DNA of 64,000 bases from Cellulomonas sp. Y8 (GTDB lineage: Bacteria; Actinomycetota; Actinomycetes; Actinomycetales; Cellulomonadaceae). The translations under genes and the position numbers were made by a program. The notes below the pieces were generated by a model that saw only the letters and a list, made by a program, of their open reading frames with translations, was not told the DNA's origin and did not search any database. The stretch lies in NCBI RefSeq assembly GCF_008033115.1, contig NZ_CP041203.1:1364001-1428000 (forward strand), in the 5' to 3' direction. Positions 55,312 through 63,296 of the stretch are shown here, piece by piece (positions within the stretch are counted from its first letter, which is position 1; each line of letters starts with the position of its first letter).

Positions 55312-56628
55312 GTGAGCCTCCCGACGACCCCCGGCCCGTCCGACCGGTCGCCGCAGCACGCCCGGCGCGCTCGGCGGTCCCGCCGGGGTCCTGCGGTCCT
55401 GCTCACCGCGCTGGTCGCCGCCGCGGCGACCGCCGTACCCCTCGCCTGGGCGGCGGAGGGCGGCCCGGCCGGCCCCGCACCCGCGGTCACCGAGGCCGCC
55501 GCCGTCGCCGCCGCGCCGACGTCGCAGCCACCCGCCCCCACCCCCACGTGCACCCCGCAGCCCCTCGAGGCCCGCGCCGCCGCGGTGCTCGTCGTCGGGC
55601 TGCCCGGCGTGACGCGCGCGGACGACGCGCTCGCGCAGCAGGTCGTCGGGCTCGGCGTCGGTGGCGTGTTCCTGGCGGGCGGGAACGCCCGCAGCGCCGA
55701 CCAGGTGGCGGCGCTCACCACCGGGCTGCGCGCCGCGGCGGGCCGGCCGCTGCTGGTGTCGACCGACGAGGAGTCCGGCCGGGTGGCCCACATGCGCCAG
55801 GTCGTCGGCGCCGGGCCGTCGCCGCGCCGCATGGCCCGGGAGGAGTCGCCGGACGACGTCCGTGCCCGGGCGGCGGAGACCGGCCGCGTGCTGGCCGAGG
55901 TCGGCGTGGACCTGGACCTCGCGCCGGTGCTCGACCTGGACGACGGCCCCGCGACGGGCGTGATCGGCGACCGGTCCTTCAGCGCCGACCCCCAGGAGGC
56001 GGCGACGTACGGGCTCGCCTACGCGCGCGGGCTCGCCGACGCGGGCGTCACCTCGGCGGTCAAGCACTTCCCCGGGCACGGACGCTCGGCGGTCGACTCG
56101 CACCGCGAGTCGTCCCTGGTCGAGGCGGCGCTGGACGAGCTCGCGGCGACCGACCTGGCGCCGTTCCAGGCGGCCGTCGACGCCGGCGCTCCCGTCGTCA
56201 TGCTCAACCACCTGCAGTACGCGGCCCTCGACCCCGACCTGCCCGCGTCCCTCAGCCCGCGCGCCTACGCGCTGCTGCGCGAGATGGGCTTCGAGGGGGT
56301 CGCGATGACGGACTCGGTCGGGATGGGCGCCGTCAACCTCCGCTGGGACTTCCCAGACGCCGCCGTGCAGGCGGTGTCCGCCGGAGCCGACGCGGTCCTC
56401 GCGACCGACGGCAACCACGCCGCCCGGATGCGCGACGGCCTCGTCGCCGCGGTCCGCTCCGGGCAGCTGCCCGAGGCCCGGCTGTCGGAGGCCGCGGCGC
56501 GCGTCACCGCGCTGGCCGGCGGCGACCCCGTGGCGATGTCGTGCCTGGAGGTGGAGCTGCCGCGGCTGGACGGGGGCGCAGGTGCCGACGCGACCGCCGG
56601 GGCAGAGGGCCTCAGCCCGGCGCCGTGA
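55312..56628 (+). CDS. Secreted GH3 family, NagZ-like (beta-N-acetylhexosaminidase type)
   Basis: 438 residues: signal peptide after an Arg-rich start (RRARRSRRGPAVLLTALVAAAATAVPLAWA), a Pro/Ala/Thr linker, then a single-barrel GH3 domain. It has the NagZ-type loop VKHFPGHGRSAVDSH, with the Asp/His dyad used as acid/base by this branch, and the nucleophile Asp in AMTDSVGMGAV. It probably trims N-acetylglucosamine from peptidoglycan or other glycans outside the cell. GTG at 55312 is about 7 bases after TAGCCT, so the mRNA is probably leaderless and begins just after the tRNA. Confidence 0.9.
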   Translation: MSLPTTPGPSDRSPQHARRARRSRRGPAVLLTALVAAAATAVPLAWAAEGGPAGPAPAVTEAAAVAAAPTSQPPAPTPTCTPQPLEARAAAVLVVGLPGVTRADDALAQQVVGLGVGGVFLAGGNARSADQVAALTTGLRAAAGRPLLVSTDEESGRVAHMRQVVGAGPSPRRMAREESPDDVRARAAETGRVLAEVGVDLDLAPVLDLDDGPATGVIGDRSFSADPQEAATYGLAYARGLADAGVTSAVKHFPGHGRSAVDSHRESSLVEAALDELAATDLAPFQAAVDAGAPVVMLNHLQYAALDPDLPASLSPRAYALLREMGFEGVAMTDSVGMGAVNLRWDFPDAAVQAVSAGADAVLATDGNHAARMRDGLVAAVRSGQLPEARLSEAAARVTALAGGDPVAMSCLEVELPRLDGGAGADATAGAEGLSPAP

Positions 56629-56677
56629 CGCCGGGCCGGCCAGCAGGTCCCGGTCCGTGCGGACTCGCGCGACACGG

Positions 56678-57667
56678 TCACGCCACGCCCAGCAGCCCGA
56701 TCGCTTCCCGCGCCCGCGCCGTGGTCGCCGCCGCCCGGGGCGTCACGGCGTCCCTGCCCGCGCGCAGCACCCGGTCCACCTCGGCCGGGTCCGCCTCGAG
56801 CTCGGCGTACCGACGCCGGACCGGGTCGAGGGCCGCCACCACCGCCTCGGTCACCGCGGACTTGAGCGCCCCGGCCCCCCGCAGCCCCGCGAGCGCCTCC
56901 TCGGGTGACCGGCCCGTGAGCGCGCCGAGCAGGGCGGCGAGGTTCGCGACGCCGGGCCGCCCCTCGGGGTCGAACGCCAGCGCCGGCTCTCCGTCCGTGA
57001 CCGCCCGGCGCACCTTCGCCGCGACGGTGTCGGGGTCGTCGAGCAGGAACAGCACCCCCGCGCCGTCCGACCCGGTCTTGCCCATCTTGGTCCGCGGGTC
57101 CCGCAGGTCCTTGAGCCGTGCGGTCGTCGGGGGCGTGCTCCCCCGCGGGATCACGAAGGTCTCGCCGTAGCGGGCGTTGAACCGGCGGGCGAGGGTCGTG
57201 GTCAGCTCCAGGTGCTGCCGCTGGTCCTCGCCGACGGGCACCACCTCCGTGTCGTGGGCGAGGATGTCCGCCGCCATGAGGGCGGGGTAGGTGAGCAGCG
57301 ACAGCCGGATCGAGTCGCCGCCCGCCGACTTCTCCTTGAACTGGACCATCCGCGTCATCTCGCCGTACGTCGCGGTGCACTCGAGGAGGTGCGCCAGCTC
57401 GGTGTGCGCCGGGACGGTCGACTGCACGAACAGCCGGGCGCTCGGGTCGAGGCCGCAGGCCAGCATCGTCGTGGCCACCTCCCGGGTGCGCGCACGGAGC
57501 AGCGCGGGGTCGTGCTCCACGGTGAGGGCGTGCAGGTCGGCGACGCAGACGACGACGTCCGCACCGGGGTCCGCGGCGAGGTCGAGCAGCGGCCGGATCG
57601 CGCCGAGGTAGTTGCCGAGCTGCAGGCTGCCGGTGGGCTTGAGGCCGGTGAACACACGCGTGGGCAC
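56678..57667 (-). CDS. trpS: Tryptophanyl-tRNA synthetase
   Basis: 329-residue class I synthetase charging tRNA-Trp. The HIGH-equivalent region is GLKPTGSLQLGNYLGA, DLHAL and EMTRMVQFKEK follow, and the KMSKS equivalent is TKMGKTGSDGAG. GTG at 57667 has AAGGAG 7 bases upstream. A short upstream frame with three consecutive Trp codons and a following hairpin indicate attenuation by ribosome stalling when charged tRNA-Trp is scarce. Confidence 0.95.
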   Translation of the reverse strand: MPTRVFTGLKPTGSLQLGNYLGAIRPLLDLAADPGADVVVCVADLHALTVEHDPALLRARTREVATTMLACGLDPSARLFVQSTVPAHTELAHLLECTATYGEMTRMVQFKEKSAGGDSIRLSLLTYPALMAADILAHDTEVVPVGEDQRQHLELTTTLARRFNARYGETFVIPRGSTPPTTARLKDLRDPRTKMGKTGSDGAGVLFLLDDPDTVAAKVRRAVTDGEPALAFDPEGRPGVANLAALLGALTGRSPEEALAGLRGAGALKSAVTEAVVAALDPVRRRYAELEADPAEVDRVLRAGRDAVTPRAAATTARAREAIGLLGVA

Positions 57668-57730
57668 AGGAGGACTCCTTCGGGGTGGGGTGCGCCCACG
57701 ACGGTCGGAGCCCTGCGAGGAACGTGCGAG

Positions 57731-57753
57731 CGGCCGCCCGAGGTGGGCGGCCG
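57731..57753 (-). terminator. Attenuator hairpin in the trpS leader
   Basis: Perfect 9-bp GC stem (57731-57739 with 57745-57753) with 5-base loop, 11 bases after the leader-peptide stop and 63 before trpS. It is the expected terminator of a Trp attenuator. Confidence 0.6.
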
Positions 57754-57764
57754 GGGACATGAGG

Positions 57765-57821
57765 TCAGGCGGCGCCCTGCGAGCGCCACCACCAGCCGTT
57801 GCCGGACGTCAGGAACCTCAT
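57765..57821 (-). CDS. trpS leader peptide (Trp-Trp-Trp)
   Basis: 18-residue frame MRFLTSGNGWWWRSQGAA, ATG at 57821, stop at 57765. Three tandem Trp codons in an 18-codon frame, just upstream of trpS and followed by a GC hairpin, are the hallmark of ribosome-mediated attenuation. A -10-like CACAGT ends 7 bases before the ATG, so the leader may itself be leaderless. Stalling at the Trp run would free the downstream hairpin region and raise trpS expression. Such leaders are described for trp genes and trpS in actinobacteria. Confidence 0.8.
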   Translation of the reverse strand: MRFLTSGNGWWWRSQGAA

Positions 57822-57877
57822 GGGGTCACTGTGCCCGACCCGCCCGGGGCGGGCGCAAGCCCTCTCCCCCGCCCGGC

Positions 57878-58453
57878 TCAGCGTCGCGCCGCCCACTCCT
57901 CGCGCAGCAGCGCGTACGCGTACGAGTCCAGCCACCGCCCGTCCCGGTGCAGCGAGTCCGCCCGGTACACCCCCTCGCGCCGCATCCCGACCCGCTCCAT
58001 GAGCCGCCAGGACGGCGCGTTGTCCGCGAAGCACAGCGCGGTCAGCCGCCGCAGGCCGAGGTCGGTGAAGCAGACGTCGAGCAGCCGGCGGACCGCCTCG
58101 GTCGCGAGGCCGTGACCCTGCGCGGCGGGGTCGAACGCCCAGCCGATCTCCGCCTGGGTGCCCTTCGCCTGCTCGGCGACCTCCGTCTGACCCCAGCCGT
58201 CCTCGATGCGGACCATCAGGTCGCCGACCACGGCGCCGTCACGCTCGACGACGAGGGTCGGGCCGAGGCGGTCGGGCTCGACGAACCGCGCGGCGAACGC
58301 CTGCTCGTCGTCGGGCAGCGCGGTCATCCAGCGGGCGACCTCGGGGAGCCGGCGGTAGGCCCAGACCGCCGACGCGTCGGCCGCCGTCGCGGGGCGCAGC
58401 AGGAGGCGCTCGGTGGTGATCGGCCAGGGGGCGTCGAGGTACGGGGCGGTCAC
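57878..58453 (-). CDS. RimJ/RimL-type GNAT acetyltransferase
   Basis: 191 residues: ITTERLLLRPATAADASAVW at the start, the acetyl-CoA loop PAAQGHGLATEAVRRLLD and NAPSWRLMERVGMRREGVYR, all typical of RimJ/RimL-like protein N-acetyltransferases. GTG at 58453 is 6 bases after TAGCCT and is probably leaderless. Target unknown. It ends before the trpS leader, with a short hairpin (57839-57853) between. Confidence 0.9.
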   Translation of the reverse strand: MTAPYLDAPWPITTERLLLRPATAADASAVWAYRRLPEVARWMTALPDDEQAFAARFVEPDRLGPTLVVERDGAVVGDLMVRIEDGWGQTEVAEQAKGTQAEIGWAFDPAAQGHGLATEAVRRLLDVCFTDLGLRRLTALCFADNAPSWRLMERVGMRREGVYRADSLHRDGRWLDSYAYALLREEWAARR

Positions 58454-58475
58454 ACGGGCAGGCTAGCCGCGCCCG

Positions 58476-58505
58476 ACAGCCTGTGGACCCCCGCGGACAG
58501 GTTGT
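58476..58505 (+). promoter_or_regulatory. LytTR-type operator D (upstream of gtrA copy 2)
   Basis: Plus-strand boxes ACAGCCTGT, 12 bases, ACAGGTTGT. A -10-like TTACCT lies after exactly 33 bases (58539-58544), as at operators A and C. This is the only such pair noticed away from the 7-11 kb cluster, and it precedes a GtrA paralogue. Confidence 0.65.
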
Positions 58506-58593
58506 GCCGGACGACCGCCGCCGGGCCCGCCGGTCGGTTTACCTGTCCTCGGCCCCGGGACGGACCGGGCGCGCCCACGCCAGGAGGACCCCC

Positions 58594-59229
58594 ATGCTCA
58601 GCCGCACCCGCCGCGCCTGGCGGCGCTTCGCCGAGGCACGTCCCGCCGTCGCGGAGTTCGCCCTGTTCACCGGGATCAGCATGGCCATGACGGTCCTGCA
58701 GCTCGCGCTCATGCCGGTGCTCAAGTGGGTGTTCGGCCTGACCCCGCTGGTCGACACCGCGTTCCAGGTGCTCGGGGTCAACACCAACGCCGACGGCAGC
58801 ACGTTCTACGTCTTCGACTACGCCGCCGGGGCGCTGCCCGAGGGCGGTGGCGGGCTCGCCTACTTCCTGGCCGTGCAGATCACGCTGGCGATCGCGCAGA
58901 TCATCAACTTCTTCCTGCAGCGCAACGTGACGTTCAAGTCGGACACGAACGTGTGGCGGGCCGCTGCCTGGTACGCGTTCGCGTACGTCGTGATCACGTT
59001 CGCCGCCGCGTGGCTGCAGGGCTTCTACAAGGCGCCGATCTACCGCTGGATGATCGACCGCTGGGGCAGCACCGGCGAGGCGGGCGCCGACGTCGTCACC
59101 ATGATCATCAACGCGCTGATCTCGTTCGTGGTGTTCTTCCCGATCCTCAAGATCATCTTCCGCAAGGTCCCGGCGGAGCCGGCAGCGCCCGCCACCACCC
59201 CGGCGCGGGCGGGCGCGGGAGCGCGCTGA
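58594..59229 (+). CDS. GtrA-family membrane protein (copy 2)
   Basis: 211 residues, paralogue of the gene at 1000-1638; long identical stretches include GGGGLAYFLAVQITL and VTMIINA, and both have four membrane helices and the QRNVTFKSD/QRSITFKS signature. ATG at 58594 has AGGAGG 6 bases upstream. Unlike copy 1 it stands alone, behind a LytTR-type operator and -10 (TTACCT). Probably handles a polyprenyl-linked sugar for surface glycosylation in the same programme as the GH3 cluster (inference). Confidence 0.9.
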   Translation: MLSRTRRAWRRFAEARPAVAEFALFTGISMAMTVLQLALMPVLKWVFGLTPLVDTAFQVLGVNTNADGSTFYVFDYAAGALPEGGGGLAYFLAVQITLAIAQIINFFLQRNVTFKSDTNVWRAAAWYAFAYVVITFAAAWLQGFYKAPIYRWMIDRWGSTGEAGADVVTMIINALISFVVFFPILKIIFRKVPAEPAAPATTPARAGAGAR

Positions 59230-59233
59230 CCGC

Positions 59234-60448
59234 TCACCCGCCCCGGAGCCGGTCCACCATCAGGTCGGCCTCGTCCAGCACCTCGCCGGCCGCCCAGGTC
59301 ATGTCGCGGCGGGACTCGGTGATCGGACGCAGCACGTCCTCCTCGACCAGCCTCTCGACGGCCGCGTATGCCCGTGCGGACGAGACCCCGGTCAGGCGCA
59401 TCACGTCGGAGGCGTCCACCACCGGACGGCTCACGAGCAGCGGCAGCAGGGTGGCGACCGCCGACCCGGCGCGCGGGCGCACGCGAGCCTGCCACTCGCC
59501 GGGGAGCGCCAGCAGCCGCTGCGCGGACACCTCGGCGGCCGCGACCGCCCGCGACGCCGCGTCGGCGAGGTACGCGGCGAACGCCTCGACGTCACCGTCG
59601 CGGTAGCCGTTCACCAGCGCGAAGTAGTGCCCGCGGTCGGCGACGATGGCGGAGGCCACCGGGACGGCCATCTCCCGTGTCGCCCCGCGGAACCGCCACA
59701 CCGCGTTGATGAGGGAGCGGCCGAGACGCCCGTTGCCGTCGGTGAACGGGTGGATCGACTCGAACTGCGCGTGCACGACCGCCGCCTGCACGACCGGGTC
59801 GAGGTCGGTCCGGCGGGCGAACCGGATGAGGTCGTCCATCAGCTCCGGGACACGAGCGGGTGCGGGCGGCACGTGCACCGCGCCTCGCGGCGAGCGGTTC
59901 GAACCGCCGATCCAGTTCTGCACGGTCCGGAGCCGGCCCGCGTCCCACTTCTCGTGCGGGTCGTCCGCCATGAGCGGCCGGTGCGCGGCCAGCACGTCGT
60001 CCAGCACGATCCCGCCGCCTGCGCGTTCCACGAGGAGCGCGAGCCCGTCGATGGCCCCCTTCACGGTCCGGGCGGTACGCGGTGCACGGATGCCGTACTG
60101 GGCGCGCGCCAGCTGGTCGACCGTCGTGAGCTCCTCCTCGATCTGCGAGGAGGCGATGGCCTCCGTGCGGAGGAGGAACGGCTCCAGCGCCGCGACCTGG
60201 TCCGCGTGGGCGCGCTCCAGGACGCCGATCTCGACCTGGGCCCGGCGCGCGGCCTCCAGGAGCGTGCGCGACGGCCGGAGGTCGACGTCGGCGATCAGCG
60301 GGGGGACCGACGCCCGGTACTCGTCGATCTCCGTCCGCCGCGAGGACCGCGACGTCCACGGCAGGACCTCGGACCCGTGCGGCGGCACGCGGGCGCCGGC
60401 CGGGTCGTTCGACGCGGCCGGCGGCGCGTGCTGCGCACCCTGGGTCAT
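59234..60448 (-). CDS. Fic-domain protein with C-terminal winged helix
   Basis: 404 residues. The Fic active site is HPFTDGNGRLGRSLIN, competent for AMP transfer. An N-terminal inhibitory helix of the S-x3-E kind (IASSQIEEE) has Glu where Gly or Asn is usual after the key Glu. The C-terminal 90 residues form a winged helix (LLVSRPVVDASDVMRLTGVSSARAYAAVERLVEE). ATG at 60448 follows AGGAG by 4 bases. A symmetric array of AGCGAGAA/TTCTCGCT boxes covers the promoter, suggesting autoregulation. Target of AMPylation unknown. Confidence 0.93.
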   Translation of the reverse strand: MTQGAQHAPPAASNDPAGARVPPHGSEVLPWTSRSSRRTEIDEYRASVPPLIADVDLRPSRTLLEAARRAQVEIGVLERAHADQVAALEPFLLRTEAIASSQIEEELTTVDQLARAQYGIRAPRTARTVKGAIDGLALLVERAGGGIVLDDVLAAHRPLMADDPHEKWDAGRLRTVQNWIGGSNRSPRGAVHVPPAPARVPELMDDLIRFARRTDLDPVVQAAVVHAQFESIHPFTDGNGRLGRSLINAVWRFRGATREMAVPVASAIVADRGHYFALVNGYRDGDVEAFAAYLADAASRAVAAAEVSAQRLLALPGEWQARVRPRAGSAVATLLPLLVSRPVVDASDVMRLTGVSSARAYAAVERLVEEDVLRPITESRRDMTWAAGEVLDEADLMVDRLRGG

Positions 60449-60458
60449 CGGGCTCCTG

Positions 60459-60528
60459 AGCGAGAAGAGAGGCTGCGCTATTCTCGCTTATCGCCGTAAG
60501 CGAGAACAAGCGCCCCGCTGTTCTCGCT
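60459..60528. promoter_or_regulatory. Fic operator array: two AGCGAGAA-N14-TTCTCGCT repeats, 40-bp period
   Basis: AGCGAGAA at 60459 and 60499, TTCTCGCT at 60481 and 60521. Each pair is a 30-bp inverted repeat; the second starts 40 bp after the first. Between them lies a perfect inner palindrome TTCTCGCTTA-N6-TAAGCGAGAA (60481-60506). Confidence 0.75.
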
Positions 60529-60545
60529 TGTCGCGCGGCCCGGCG

Positions 60546-62657
60546 TCACACCGCCGTCAGCCGCAGCACCGCCGCCTGCTGCGGCGTGAGCAGCGGCCAC
60601 GCCAGCCCGGTCTCCGCGAGCGCCCGGCCGGGCAGCACGACGGACCCGCCGCCGACGACCGCGTCCCACCACGCCGGCGCCCCGGCGTCGAGCACCCGCG
60701 GCAGCCCGGCACCCAGGTCGACGACCTCGACCCGGTAGGACCGCTCGGGGTCCAGGCCGGGCACGCGCGCCGGCGCGGGCCGGGAGACCCCGGGCGCCGA
60801 CAGCGCCACCAGCGCCACGACGGCGGCCGACCGGTCCTCCGCGACGACGCCGTGCACGGCGAGCGCCGGGTCCGCGACGTCCGCCCGCACGACGGTCCCG
60901 GCGTGCAGCAGGCCGCGGAGGTCCCGGTAGGCGGCGGCCCACGTCGCGACCGCGGCGCGCTCGTCGTCGGACGCGCGGGTCAGGTCCCACTCGATCCCGG
61001 CGTGGCCGAACAGCGCGGTCGCGAACCGGAAGCCCAGGTCGCTCGACCGCCCGGTCGTGTGCGCGCGGGCGTCGCCGAGGTGCGCACCCAGGTGCTCCGG
61101 CGGGACCAGCACCGACGTCCAGCGGTGGATCTCCTGGCGGTCGAGCGGGTCGTTGGTGTCCGACGGCCAGAACCGGTCGACGCGGTCCAGGATCCCGAGG
61201 TCGACCCGGCCGCCGCCCGACGCGCAGGACTCGATCTCGACGTCGGGGAACTCCTCCCGGAGGGCGTCGAGCAGCCGGTACAGCGCCTCGGTCTGCCGGT
61301 GCGCGGAGCCGCCGAGCAGGTCGCGGTTGTGGTCCCACTTCAGGTACGCGATCGGGTTCTCGCGCAGCAGCGCGGCCAGGGCGTCGTGCACGTGCGCCCA
61401 CGCGCCGGGCTGGGCGAGGTCGAGCACGCGCTGGTGCCGCCACTCGGGCGTCGACGGCCGGCCGAGCACCCACTCGGGGTGCGCCCGCGCCAGGTCGGAG
61501 TCGGCGCTGACCATCTCGGGCTCGACCCACAGCCCGAGCTCCATCCCGGCGTCGCGGACGAGCGTGGCGAGCGGGTGCAGGCCCTCGGGCCAGACGGTGG
61601 CGTCGACCGTCCAGTCGCCGAGCGAGGTGCGGTCGTCCCGGCGGCCGTGGAACCAGCCGTCGTCGAGCACGAACCGCTCGACCCCGGCCGCGGCGGCCGC
61701 GTCGACCAGGCGCGCGAGGGTCGGCAGGTCGTGGTCGAAGTACACGGCCTCCCAGGTGTTGAGCACGAGGGGCCGCGGCCGGAGCGGGCCGCGGCGGCGC
61801 CGGTGCCGGCGGTGCAGCCGGTCGCTCGCGCCGTCGATGCCGGCGTCGGACCAGGTGGCGACGAGCCACGGCGTGGCGAGCACCTCGCCGGGCGCCAGCA
61901 CGACCTCGCCCGGGTCGAGCCGCTCGCCGCCGCCGACGGCCGACGGACCGAGCGGGTTGCGCTCGGCCCACAGCCGGCGGTCGCCGCTCCAGGCGACGTG
62001 CGCGGTCCACACCTCGCCGGACCGGAAGCCGAACCCGGGCGTCCCGGCGGCGAGCAGGTACGCGTCGTCGTGGCCGGGCCGGCCGTGCCGCGCCTCGCGC
62101 AGCCACACCCCGTGCCCGGGGGTGAGCCGCTGCGGCCGGCGCTCGTGCGACCACAGCCCGGTGTGGTCGGCGACCTCGCGCGCCCGGTCCGGGACCGGCA
62201 GGACGACGTCGAGGGTGCCCACGCCCAGCGGGGTGCCGTCGACGTTGCGCAGCTCGTGCCGGACCGCGAGCACGCCCTCGGGCGACAGCCGCAGCTCGGT
62301 GCGCACCTCGAGGCCGGCCTCCGCGTCGCCGACGTCCACCCGCAGCACGTCGTCCCAGTCGACGGTCAGGCGCTCGACGGAGAGCAGGGTGGGGTCGACG
62401 TCGAGCCGGCCCGACCGGTGCACGGCGAGCGCCTGCTGGCCCGACCAGCCCTGGGAGAGGGTCGGCAGCAGCGAGAGCCGCAGGGGGTCGTCGACCGAGC
62501 TGGGCGGCACGGGCGGCACCAGGGCGTCGGCCAGCGCCGCGAGGGCGTCGTCGTCGAGGTGCCCGAGGTCGGTACCCCAGTGCAGCACGGCCGGCACCGC
62601 GGTGCCGCGGGCGTCGACCAGGAGGCTGACGCCCCCGGCGCGCAGATGGTGGATCAT
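60546..62657 (-). CDS. Alpha-galactosidase, GH36
   Basis: 703-residue GH36 enzyme removing terminal alpha-galactose from raffinose-family sugars or galactomannan. N-terminal beta sandwich (about 1-290), then barrel: VLDDGWFHGRRDD, GLWVEPEMVS, nucleophile Asp in AYLKWDHNRDL, EIESCASGGGRVDLG, and acid/base Asp in FWPSDTNDPLDR. No signal peptide, so intracellular. ATG at 62657 follows AGGGA. No sugar transporter is adjacent. Confidence 0.95.
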   Translation of the reverse strand: MIHHLRAGGVSLLVDARGTAVPAVLHWGTDLGHLDDDALAALADALVPPVPPSSVDDPLRLSLLPTLSQGWSGQQALAVHRSGRLDVDPTLLSVERLTVDWDDVLRVDVGDAEAGLEVRTELRLSPEGVLAVRHELRNVDGTPLGVGTLDVVLPVPDRAREVADHTGLWSHERRPQRLTPGHGVWLREARHGRPGHDDAYLLAAGTPGFGFRSGEVWTAHVAWSGDRRLWAERNPLGPSAVGGGERLDPGEVVLAPGEVLATPWLVATWSDAGIDGASDRLHRRHRRRRGPLRPRPLVLNTWEAVYFDHDLPTLARLVDAAAAAGVERFVLDDGWFHGRRDDRTSLGDWTVDATVWPEGLHPLATLVRDAGMELGLWVEPEMVSADSDLARAHPEWVLGRPSTPEWRHQRVLDLAQPGAWAHVHDALAALLRENPIAYLKWDHNRDLLGGSAHRQTEALYRLLDALREEFPDVEIESCASGGGRVDLGILDRVDRFWPSDTNDPLDRQEIHRWTSVLVPPEHLGAHLGDARAHTTGRSSDLGFRFATALFGHAGIEWDLTRASDDERAAVATWAAAYRDLRGLLHAGTVVRADVADPALAVHGVVAEDRSAAVVALVALSAPGVSRPAPARVPGLDPERSYRVEVVDLGAGLPRVLDAGAPAWWDAVVGGGSVVLPGRALAETGLAWPLLTPQQAAVLRLTAV

Positions 62658-62708
62658 CGGTTCCCTGCTTCGTCGAGGGGACGGCGTTCGCCTCCGTACT
62701 CTGCCAGG

Positions 62709-63296
62709 TCAGGCGCGCCGCCCGGCGACGACGCCCGCCCCGACCAGCGCGAGCCCCGCGGCCAGCGATCCGATCCCGCCGAGGGCCATGTCCCCGATCG
62801 TGTCCCGGTACCCCACGTGGATCGAGGCGTCGATGTAGGTGTTCCCGAGGTACTCGCCGACCTCCCACAGCACGCTGAGCCCGAGCCCGAGCGCGGTCGT
62901 CACGCCGACCGAGCCCACGTGCGTGCGCCGGGCCGCCGGCAGGACCGGGTCGACGACCGCGCCCGTGGCGCGCGCGACCACCAGGTGCGCGACCGCGGCG
63001 ATCAGCCCGGTGACGACCAGGTGCGTGACGACGTCGAGCCAGGAGATCCGCTGGTAGAGGTCGAGCGCCCCCGCCCAGCCGGCGGCGAGCAGCCCGACCC
63101 CGTACGCCGCGTCGAGCCGCGGGTCCGCCCGCACGGCCGGCGGCACCACGAGCCCCGCCAGCACGAGCAGCAGCAGGGCCACCCCCACGGGGCCGTCGAC
63201 GACCGCCGCGACGACCACGCTCACGACCCCGAGCACCCGGACGACGCCGCCCGGTCCGCGCAGCAGCAGCGCGGCGGCCGTACGCCGCTGCGTCAC
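62709..63296 (-). CDS. DUF2238 (YjdF-like) membrane protein
   Basis: 195 residues, about five membrane helices, with the family pattern WLDVVTHLVVTGLIAAVAHLV, VLWEVGEYL and DTIGDMALGGIGSLAAGL. GTG at 63296 overlaps the preceding stop (GTGA). Function unknown in this family; it probably works with the DUF2231 partner in the membrane. Confidence 0.85.
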   Translation of the reverse strand: MTQRRTAAALLLRGPGGVVRVLGVVSVVVAAVVDGPVGVALLLLVLAGLVVPPAVRADPRLDAAYGVGLLAAGWAGALDLYQRISWLDVVTHLVVTGLIAAVAHLVVARATGAVVDPVLPAARRTHVGSVGVTTALGLGLSVLWEVGEYLGNTYIDASIHVGYRDTIGDMALGGIGSLAAGLALVGAGVVAGRRA

